Below are positions 1-4,804 of a stretch of DNA of 5,883 nt, one piece after another (the first letter of the stretch is position 1; the number at the start of each line of letters is the position of its first letter). The stretch is from JAKEGK01 sp036507695 (lineage in GTDB: Bacteria > Pseudomonadota > Gammaproteobacteria > SZUA-152): contig DATCIR010000077.1 in NCBI GenBank assembly GCA_036507695.1, forward strand, positions 1-5,883, written 5' to 3'. The notes under the pieces are model-generated. The model saw nothing but the letters and a program-made list of their open reading frames with translations. It was not told the origin of the DNA and ran no database searches. The translations under genes were made by a program, and so were the position numbers.

Positions 1-522
1 GAGACCGTGGCGCATGGCAATGCATCCGGCGCCGACGAAACTTTGCCAACCGTCTGCAAGCAGGTTGCCTTCAATCGGCCGGCCGGCGGGATTGGGGCGG
101 TCCAGCACCCAAAAACGCTTGCCTTTGGCCGCGCAGGCTTCCAGCAAGTAAAGCAGGGTGGTGATGTAAGTATAAATGCGGCAGCCCAGGTCTTGTACGT
201 CAAACAGGAGTACATCAAACGTTGACAGCATGTCATCCGTGGGGCGGCGAACCTGGCCATATAAACTGAATACCGGGATATGGTGTTTTTGGTCGACAAA
301 GTTATCGGACTCGATCATATTGTCCTGTTTGTCACCGCGCATACCATGTTGCGGCCCAAACGCGGCGCTGATTTTTAAATCACCGCAGGCGGCGAGCGCA
401 TCCAGACTGTGTATCATCTGGCTGGTAACAGATGCCGGATGGCCGGTCAGCGCGACTTTTACGCCATACAGGGATCTCCTTAAGGTTTTATCAGCGACTA
501 ATCGTTCTATACCCAGCTGCAT
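1..522 (-). CDS. NamZ/DUF1343-family exo-beta-N-acetylmuramidase-like protein, 5' part (3' end off the window)
   Basis: The first 174 codons are visible and the reading frame is still open at the left edge; family members are about 400 residues, so roughly the C-terminal half is missing. Recognisable DUF1343 (GH171) signatures are FGPQHGMRG at residues 55-63, SLYG followed by RRPT at 86-94, DVLLFDVQDLGCRIYTYIT at 103-121 and LDRPNP at 140-145. Characterised members (NamZ/YbbC of Bacillus subtilis) release MurNAc from non-reducing ends of peptidoglycan fragments. The N-terminus (MQLGIERL) shows no signal peptide, so a cytoplasmic, recycling-type role is inferred rather than secretion. The usual PEHG motif reads PQHG here (Gln58). 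The start at 522 is chosen because a GAGGAT Shine-Dalgarno lies 9-10 nt upstream; the ATG at 529 is out of frame. The gene follows the DOMON-like gene after 24 nt, so the two are probably cotranscribed. The family call is firm; the exact substrate is not. Confidence 0.88.
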   Translation of the reverse strand, partial: MQLGIERLVADKTLRRSLYGVKVALTGHPASVTSQMIHSLDALAACGDLKISAAFGPQHGMRGDKQDNMIESDNFVDQKHHIPVFSLYGQVRRPTDDMLSTFDVLLFDVQDLGCRIYTYITTLLYLLEACAAKGKRFWVLDRPNPAGRPIEGNLLADGWQSFVGAGCIAMRHGL

Positions 523-530
523 TGCACATG

Positions 531-539
531 ATCCTCACT
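531..539 (-). promoter_or_regulatory. Ribosome binding site of the DUF1343 gene
   Basis: On the minus strand this reads AGTGAGGAT, with the GAGG core about 10 nt before the ATG at 522. It supports that start over the out-of-frame ATG at 529, which lies too close to the core. Confidence 0.5.
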
Positions 540-546
540 TAAAAAG

Positions 547-1104
547 TTAGCCGGTGTTAACGTGAATGGTAAAACCAATGCGATGATGAAAGTCAGGCTG
601 TTGTCCGGGGTGACTTAAGGCGTAATAATGCCTCTGGCCGGATTTGTCTTGCAGCACGGCTGAAATACCAATATTCAGGTCCGGGTTGTGCCCACTCAGC
701 GTGTCAGGCAAGGACAATATGGTATTTAGTTCAAATGCCTTGCCGTTGTCAAATTTCGTAGTCATAACAACGTCAGAAATCGATAGTTCGTCCGCTTTGT
801 TCGTCCGATAATCAGTAAATGAGAACACGGCCCAATCATGGCTAGGCGATAAATTATATTCCCAATAACCGGATTTTCCCATGGAGCCGGCGAACAATTC
901 GAAACAGGTCGAGTTCCACAATTGGTCCCTGCGCGACGGGCTCGCGGATTTCTCCGGAAATTGAATCCTAGTAATGTCGCCGCTTAGCCGGTAACAGACA
1001 TTGATTTTATTGCCGAGCATCAGCAGTGAACCCGACAGCGTTATCGGCAGGGTTTTCGTGGATTCGTTGGCGAAGGGGTGCAGGGTGAACGCGATGCTAT
1101 TCAT
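547..1104 (-). CDS. DOMON-like domain protein (MurB-associated DOMON type)
   Basis: A complete 185-residue protein. It matches the DOMON-like family through VCYRLSGDI at residues 36-44, the RRDQLWNSTCFELF block at 58-71, a YWEYNLSPSHDWAVF block at 80-94, YR at 99-100, and the terminal YALSHP...PDFHHRIGF signature at 161-178. DOMON folds are beta-sandwiches that in other proteins bind haem or sugars; for this subfamily no biochemical function is known to me, and one homologous domain is described as fused to MurB-like proteins. No signal peptide or membrane segment is seen, so it is probably cytoplasmic. It is the first gene of a two-gene operon with the DUF1343 gene, 24 nt downstream, which suggests a link to cell-wall sugar metabolism. 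No clear Shine-Dalgarno precedes the ATG at 1104, so the start is less certain than the frame. Confidence 0.83.
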   Translation of the reverse strand: MNSIAFTLHPFANESTKTLPITLSGSLLMLGNKINVCYRLSGDITRIQFPEKSASPSRRDQLWNSTCFELFAGSMGKSGYWEYNLSPSHDWAVFSFTDYRTNKADELSISDVVMTTKFDNGKAFELNTILSLPDTLSGHNPDLNIGISAVLQDKSGQRHYYALSHPGQQPDFHHRIGFTIHVNTG

Positions 1105-1169
1105 GTGGTGATATTGTTTACGATAATCATTTTCGAATCATCGGCGAAATTATGTTATAAACGCTTGTT

Positions 1170-1175
1170 ATTATA
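1170..1175 (-). promoter_or_regulatory. Candidate -10 element for the DOMON/DUF1343 operon
   Basis: The minus strand reads TATAAT, a perfect -10 hexamer, giving a predicted start near 1163 and a leader of about 58 nt. No good -35 box lies at 16-18 nt spacing, so this would need an activator or may be chance in an AT-rich gap. Confidence 0.3.
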
Positions 1176-1188
1176 GACATATAGTCTA
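1174..1188. promoter_or_regulatory. Small inverted repeat in the divergent intergenic region, possible operator
   Basis: TAGAC, a 5-nt ATATA spacer, then GTCTA form an exact 5-bp palindrome arm pair. It overlaps the candidate minus-strand -10 element and sits just upstream of the candidate plus-strand promoter, the position expected of a shared operator. The arms are short, so chance is a real alternative. Confidence 0.22.
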
Positions 1189-1214
1189 GCAGACATCGGC
1201 GTTGTTGTTATACT
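1186..1214 (+). promoter_or_regulatory. yjbQ: Candidate extended -10 promoter for yjbQ
   Basis: The sequence TGTTATACT at 1206-1214 is an extended -10 (TG-N-TATACT). A weak -35-like CTAGCA lies at 1186-1191 with 17-nt spacing. Transcription would start near 1221, placing most of the adjacent 14-bp tandem repeat in a leader of about 60 nt. Confidence 0.38.
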
Positions 1215-1269
1215 AAAGTGGTTAAATTAAAGTGGTTAAATTAAAGTGGTTAAATTAAAGTGGATAAAT
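1214..1269. repeat. Tandem repeat, four units of 14 bp
   Basis: The unit TAAAGTGGTTAAAT occurs at 1214-1227, 1228-1241 and 1242-1255 without change. A fourth unit at 1256-1269 has a single T-to-A change at position 9. The array starts on the last base of the candidate -10 element and ends 13 nt before the yjbQ start codon, so it fills almost the whole leader. The 14-bp period is not a multiple of three and the array contains stop codons, so it is non-coding. Confidence 0.95.
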
Positions 1270-1282
1270 TACCGAATCGTTT

Positions 1283-1699
1283 ATGGTCTTTCAGAAACAA
1301 ATCCTTGTCACAACCCCGGGCCGCGGTACTTTGGAGATTACGCGGGACGTCAACGCCATTGTCAAAGAATCCTTGTTGCAGACCGGCTTGTGTCATGTGT
1401 TCGTTCACCACACCAGTGCTTCGCTGATACTGTGTGAAAACGCCGATCCTGTGGTGCGCCATGACCTGGAAACTTTTATGCGCAAATTGGTTCCGGACGG
1501 GGATTCGATGTTTCAGCACACCGATGAAGGGCCCGACGATATGCCGGCGCATGTACGCACCGTATTAACCCAGAGCGGATTGTCGATTCCGGTTGTGCAG
1601 GGGCGTTGCGCGTTGGGAACCTGGCAAGGCATTTATTTGTGGGAGCACCGGGCGAGCGGTCATCAACGGCGGATTACATTGACGTTGTATGGCGAGTAG
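1283..1699 (+). CDS. yjbQ: YjbQ / UPF0047 family protein (secondary thiamine-phosphate synthase-like)
   Basis: A complete 138-residue protein of the normal length for the family. It carries the UPF0047 signatures HTSASL at residues 43-48, DGDSMFQHTDEGPDDMPAHV at 72-91, and the GTWQGIYLWEHR block at 112-123. The conserved His43, Asp72, His79, His90, Glu121 and His122 form the likely metal or active-site cluster. Escherichia coli YjbQ has a weak thiamine-phosphate synthase activity able to rescue thiE mutants; the physiological role remains unsettled. The protein should be soluble and cytoplasmic. The start at 1283 is the only reasonable one, since an in-frame stop lies at 1265-1267 just upstream. 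No Shine-Dalgarno is visible, and the leader is mostly the 14-bp tandem repeat. The gene stands alone, divergent from the DOMON gene and convergent with the FHA gene. Confidence 0.95.
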   Translation: MVFQKQILVTTPGRGTLEITRDVNAIVKESLLQTGLCHVFVHHTSASLILCENADPVVRHDLETFMRKLVPDGDSMFQHTDEGPDDMPAHVRTVLTQSGLSIPVVQGRCALGTWQGIYLWEHRASGHQRRITLTLYGE

Positions 1700-1714
1700 C
1701 CGGTCAATACCGGC
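1699..1714 (+). terminator. Hairpin at the yjbQ stop codon, possible weak terminator
   Basis: GCCGGT, a CAAT loop and ACCGGC make a perfect 6-bp GC-rich stem whose first base is the last base of the yjbQ TAG. No T-tract follows on either strand, so it is not a canonical intrinsic terminator. It may still protect the transcript 3' end or mark the boundary between the converging genes. Confidence 0.3.
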
Positions 1715-1775
1715 AAATCAATCCGGCTGAGTTAAGTTACTAAGGCGGTAAACCAAGTCACGCCTGGATTTAGTG

Positions 1776-1820
1776 TTAGCTGATGTGGCACTAGTTGATA
1801 TAGTACTAGTTAATATAATA
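1776..1820 (-). repeat. 15-bp tandem repeat formed by copies of the FHA gene 3' end
   Basis: Read on the minus strand in the FHA gene frame, 1820-1806 encodes Tyr-Tyr-Ile-Asn-stop and is the true gene end. The next 15 nt, 1805-1791, again encode Tyr-Tyr-Ile-Asn-stop with only two third-position changes. A third, more diverged unit at 1790-1776 encodes Cys-His-Ile-Ser-stop. The units therefore supply three successive in-frame stop codons (TAG, TAG, TAA). The first two units are a clear duplication; the third is degenerate (9 of 15 matches to the second, all differences being transitions). Confidence 0.8.
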
Positions 1821-2486
1821 AAACTCCATGTCAATCCCCGCAATGCTGATGATGTCATGTTCCTGAAGTTTTACCGCTGACGAGCCGATTTCAATTCCGT
1901 TAAGCCGTGGTATTTCCGCCGGTTTGCGGCCAGTGTCCTGTTTTATACCAACCATACTATAGCCTTTTGCCCCACGATTAATCAGCGCCAGTTTTTTGCC
2001 TTCATACCCGATGGTGCTGAAAGGCTTGCGCATTTCAATACCAGCGCTTGCTAGCGGATCATTTATCTTGCGCAGAGCGCCCAGGGGTTGTCCACGCAGG
2101 TTGATGGCCCGTTCATCCATTTCCCACTCCGGCAAAACCATTTGGGTTTCATCGAGTTCCGCCTTGATGAACATGGTGGGCTCGTACATTTCTTTGTCGT
2201 CATTGAAGAAAGTAAACAGGTGATGGCCTATTTGAATGACATTGCCATGCTGCAATGCGTACTTTGACACATAGTTGCCATTAACCAATGTGCCATTGGT
2301 GCTCTTCAAATCCTCGATATACACATGGTCACCCACCTTGCTGATGAGAGCATGACGGCCGCTGACAGTGAGATCATTCAGTTGAATATCGTTTTCATGT
2401 TTGCGGCCAATACTCATGAAATCGCGATCGATGGCATATTCGCGGAGTATTTCACCATCAAGTGCGAGAATAAGTTTGCTGGACAT
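1806..2486 (-). CDS. FHA-domain phosphothreonine-binding protein with a second, degenerate FHA-like domain
   Basis: A 226-residue cytoplasmic protein with no signal peptide or membrane segment. The N-terminal domain (about residues 4-95) is a complete FHA domain with Gly27-Arg28, Ser42-Gly43-Arg44-His45, Ser62-Thr63-Asn64-Gly65-Thr66 and Asn69-Gly70, the residues that contact phosphothreonine. After an acidic linker with threonines 104 and 114, residues about 155-224 look like a second FHA-type beta-sandwich (STIGYEGKKLALI, then RLNGIEIG, then DIISIAGIDMEFYY) lacking the SGRH motif, so probably unable to bind phosphothreonine in the usual way. It lies 107 nt downstream of two PilT-like ATPases and a Ser/Thr kinase in the same direction, and is the likely reader of that kinase's phosphorylation. 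The start at 2486 has a weak AGG 9 nt upstream. Its last codons belong to a 15-bp tandem repeat. The first domain is certain; the second is inferred. Confidence 0.92.
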   Translation of the reverse strand: MSSKLILALDGEILREYAIDRDFMSIGRKHENDIQLNDLTVSGRHALISKVGDHVYIEDLKSTNGTLVNGNYVSKYALQHGNVIQIGHHLFTFFNDDKEMYEPTMFIKAELDETQMVLPEWEMDERAINLRGQPLGALRKINDPLASAGIEMRKPFSTIGYEGKKLALINRGAKGYSMVGIKQDTGRKPAEIPRLNGIEIGSSAVKLQEHDIISIAGIDMEFYYIN

Positions 2487-2508
2487 AAATTCTGACCTGT
2501 ACCATCTT

Positions 2509-2535
2509 ACTATAGTTGTTTTATTGGTTTAACAA
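2509..2535 (-). promoter_or_regulatory. Candidate promoter for the FHA gene
   Basis: On the minus strand TTGTTA (plus 2530-2535) and TATAGT (plus 2509-2514) are separated by 15 nt, shorter than ideal. A second perfect TATAAT overlaps the left end of the 12-bp repeat but has no convincing -35. Together they suggest the FHA gene can be transcribed separately from the genes upstream. Confidence 0.3.
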
Positions 2536-2560
2536 GCGGGTTGGCGCTTATGCGGGTATT

Positions 2561-2584
2561 ATATAACAACTGATATAACAACTG
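2561..2584. repeat. 12-bp tandem repeat, two exact units
   Basis: ATATAACAACTG occurs at 2561-2572 and again at 2573-2584 without change. It lies in the gap between the second PilT-like gene and the FHA gene. On the minus strand each unit reads CAGTTGTTATAT, and the second one read runs into a TATAAT hexamer. Confidence 0.85.
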
Positions 2585-2593
2585 GATTACCAG

Positions 2594-3700
2594 TCAGTTA
2601 GTAAACTGGTTTTTGGTAACCGGTGTAGTGGTTTTAGTTTCCACGGCTTCCCGGTACTGTTCAAACGCTGTTTTCTTTCTTGCCACGCGATAGGCTTCAT
2701 TTCCGGTGATGAGTTGTTCATCCAAAAACCGCCGCAATACGGTATCCATTGCCTGCATCCCTTGTAACGCACCGCTTTGGATCACGTTTTCCAATTGTTC
2801 GGTTTTGCCCTCACGCATGATATTGGCGGTTGCGGAATTATTAATCAACACTTCAACCGCGGCAATCCGGTCTTTATTATCCGCCGTCCGTAGCAGCTGC
2901 TGGGAGATTATCCCACATAATGAAGTGGATAACATAGTTCGAATATAGGGTTCATCGGCGGGCGGGAAGACATTGATGATCCGGTTTACGGCAGCGGCCG
3001 CGCCATTAGTATGCAGGGTGCCCAGCACCAGTATGCCCATCTCAGCGGCGGTGACAGCCAGGCTGATCGTCTCAAGATCACGCATTTCCCCGACCAGAAT
3101 CACATCCGGGTCTTCCCGTAAGGCGGCGTGTAACGCTTGACTGAATGACTGAGCATGCAGGCCAATTTCACGTTGACTGACCAGGCATTGGTTATTGACG
3201 TGGACGTATTCAATGGGGTCTTCAATGGTTATTATATGTCCATGACGTTCCCGGTTGATCAAATCGATCATGCTGGCCAGTGAGGTGGTTTTCCCGGAGC
3301 CAGTGGGGCCGGTGACTAATATCAACCCGCGCCGTTGCCGCGTCAGGCTTTTAACGACCTGGGGAAGTTTCAGGTCTTCTACGGTTGGAACCCGGCTGGG
3401 GATGGTGCGGAACACGGCGCCCACGCCATCAAGATGACAAAATGCATTCACGCGGAACCGCGACTTCTCGGAAATTTCGTAGGCAAAATCGACGCCGCCA
3501 TGCTCGTCAAACGCGGCGCGTATGTGGGGCGGCATGATTTCGGTGAGTAAACTCAATGTTTCACTTTCGGTGAGTTCCCGATACTTGACCGGATGAATTT
3601 CGCCAAGCAGCCGGAGCCGTGGCGCGTTCCCGGATATCAGGTGCAGGTCCGACCCCCCTTGTTTTACCAATAAATCCAGAAATGCATCTACCCTTGGCAT
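2594..3700 (-). CDS. PilT-family type IV pilus retraction ATPase, paralogue B
   Basis: A 368-residue secretion-superfamily ATPase of PilT type. Visible motifs are Walker A GPTGSGKT (131-138), the Asp box ITIEDPIEYVH (157-167), Walker B with DPDVILVGEMRD (197-208, Glu205 being the expected catalytic Glu), and a His box around 217-231. The His box reads AEMGILVLGTLHT, so the first conserved His (of GHL) is replaced by Ile223 while His230 is kept. The AIRNLIRE-like motif reads ATANIMRE (290-297) and keeps the Arg-Glu pair. PilT-type hexamers at the cytoplasmic base of the pilus use ATP to depolymerise pilin. The gene starts 9 nt after paralogue A, with its ribosome binding site over the A stop codon, so translation is probably coupled. 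It is longer than typical PilT (about 345), with a basic, Thr-rich tail (341-368). PilU-like behaviour is possible; the usual pilTU neighbours (yggS, proC) are absent here. Confidence 0.93.
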   Translation of the reverse strand: MPRVDAFLDLLVKQGGSDLHLISGNAPRLRLLGEIHPVKYRELTESETLSLLTEIMPPHIRAAFDEHGGVDFAYEISEKSRFRVNAFCHLDGVGAVFRTIPSRVPTVEDLKLPQVVKSLTRQRRGLILVTGPTGSGKTTSLASMIDLINRERHGHIITIEDPIEYVHVNNQCLVSQREIGLHAQSFSQALHAALREDPDVILVGEMRDLETISLAVTAAEMGILVLGTLHTNGAAAAVNRIINVFPPADEPYIRTMLSTSLCGIISQQLLRTADNKDRIAAVEVLINNSATANIMREGKTEQLENVIQSGALQGMQAMDTVLRRFLDEQLITGNEAYRVARKKTAFEQYREAVETKTTTPVTKNQFTN

Positions 3701-3704
3701 ACGG

Positions 3705-3711
3705 TTTCCTT
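3705..3711 (-). promoter_or_regulatory. Ribosome binding site of PilT paralogue B overlapping the stop of paralogue A
   Basis: The minus strand reads AAGGAAA, with the AGGA core 6 nt before the ATG at 3700. The site shares bases with the TAA of the upstream gene (3712-3710), an arrangement typical of translational coupling. It fixes the B start at 3700. Confidence 0.75.
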
Positions 3712-4804
3712 AACTGATTGCCAGATTGATCTGTGGCAATAAATCGGGGTTCGTTACAAAGCGCTGGAATTGTTGCCTGTCCGTCGCTTGAACATAGGCG
3801 TCATCCGGGTCAATCTGTTTTTTATTCAGCGCTTCCATCAATGCTTGATCCATCAGTTGCATACCGTGCTCCTTGCCGGTTTGAATCATCGACGGGATTT
3901 GGAACACCTTCGAAGCCAATATCATGTTGGCAATAGCGGGTGTGCTAACCAGGATTTCGGCAATGGCGATGCGTGACCGGCCATCGGCGGTGCGCACCAG
4001 TTTCTGGCTGATCACGCCTCGTAAATGTTGCGCAAGAAACGCCGCGGCTTGTGTCTTGGCCTCGGTGGGCATGGCATCAATAACACGATCAATGGTTTTT
4101 GCCGCGGATGTGGTGTGCAGCGTGCCCAATACCAGATGTCCTGTCTCGGCCGCGGTCATCGCCATCATAATCGTTTCGGGGTCGCGTAACTCACCGACCA
4201 GGATGACATCCGGATCTTCACGCAATGCGGCGCGTAAACCCGCTTTGTAACTTTTAACGTGCGTGCCGATTTCCCGCTGAATCACCAGTGAACGCTTGCT
4301 TTTATGCACATGTTCAATCGGATCTTCCAGGGTAATAATATTCACGCGTTGCGTGGTATTGAGTACGTTGATCATTGCCGCCAGGGTGGTGGTCTTACCG
4401 GTACCCGTGGAGCCGGTCACCAGGATCATACCTTGTTGGTGTGCAAGCAGTTTGTTAATTACCGGCGGCAGATTTAATGAAGCGAGTTCGGGTATTTCCG
4501 GCGGAATCACTCTGAAGGTGCCGCCCAATCCGCCCATCTTCTTAAATACGCTGGCCCTGAAACGGCCGGCTTCCGGGCTGGTGTAGGAAAAATCAATATT
4601 GGAACGGCTTTGTAACGCCGTTTTTTGTTCGGGAGACAGTATTTCGTCGATCAGGCTTTCCAGCTCGGACTGGCTCAAATTACGGTATTTAATGGGTAAC
4701 AGTACGCCGTTATGGCGCAGCAGCGGGGGTGTGTTGACGGCGAGATGGATATCGGAACATCCCTGATCGCGGCCGAGTGCGAGAAAACTGTCAATACGCG
4801 GCAT
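3710..4804 (-). CDS. PilT-family type IV pilus retraction ATPase, paralogue A
   Basis: A 364-residue PilT-type ATPase that can be aligned with paralogue B without gaps by eye for at least 340 residues; the first 40 positions have 20 identities. Motifs are Walker A GSTGTGKT (131-138), the Asp box ITLEDPIEHVH (157-167), Walker B with DPDVILVGELRD (197-208) and an intact His box AETGHLVLGTLHTTSA (219-234). The AIRNLIRE-like motif reads AIANMILA (290-297), so it has lost the Arg and Glu kept in paralogue B. The C-terminus (DAYVQATDRQQFQRFV, 335-350) ends in an alpha-helical tail. It should form or join a hexameric motor at the inner membrane base of a type IV pilus. Its ATG overlaps the kinase stop by one base (TAATG), and a strong GAGGGAG lies 8 nt upstream inside the kinase gene. 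The family is certain; whether it retracts pili itself or modulates another motor is open. Confidence 0.93.
   Translation of the reverse strand: MPRIDSFLALGRDQGCSDIHLAVNTPPLLRHNGVLLPIKYRNLSQSELESLIDEILSPEQKTALQSRSNIDFSYTSPEAGRFRASVFKKMGGLGGTFRVIPPEIPELASLNLPPVINKLLAHQQGMILVTGSTGTGKTTTLAAMINVLNTTQRVNIITLEDPIEHVHKSKRSLVIQREIGTHVKSYKAGLRAALREDPDVILVGELRDPETIMMAMTAAETGHLVLGTLHTTSAAKTIDRVIDAMPTEAKTQAAAFLAQHLRGVISQKLVRTADGRSRIAIAEILVSTPAIANMILASKVFQIPSMIQTGKEHGMQLMDQALMEALNKKQIDPDDAYVQATDRQQFQRFVTNPDLLPQINLAIS

Noticed and set aside
176..550. Plus-strand open frame of 124 codons opposite the DUF1343 gene
   Set aside because: The minus strand encodes clear DUF1343 motifs over the same bases; the plus-strand translation has no recognisable motif and unusual composition.
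1214..1269. The 14-bp repeat as a CRISPR array or plasmid iteron origin
   Set aside because: There are no spacers between units, the unit is too short for CRISPR, and no rep or cas gene is nearby.
1250..1552. Minus-strand open frame opposite yjbQ
   Set aside because: The plus strand carries the full set of UPF0047 motifs; this frame has none and runs into the 14-bp repeat.
1743..1765. AGGCG ... CGCCT stem as an intrinsic terminator between yjbQ and the FHA gene
   Set aside because: Only 5 bp with a 13-nt loop and no T-tract on either strand.
3924..4586. Two plus-strand open frames (3924-4250 and 4296-4586) antisense to PilT-like A
   Set aside because: Ser/Val/Arg-rich shadow translations opposite highly conserved Walker and His-box regions; no family resemblance.
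2594..4804. PilB or GspE-type extension ATPase identity for the two motors
   Set aside because: Both proteins are about 365 residues with PilT-style N-domains and GMQ-MD C-terminal motifs; they lack the long N-terminal region and the tetracysteine zinc site of PilB/GspE proteins.
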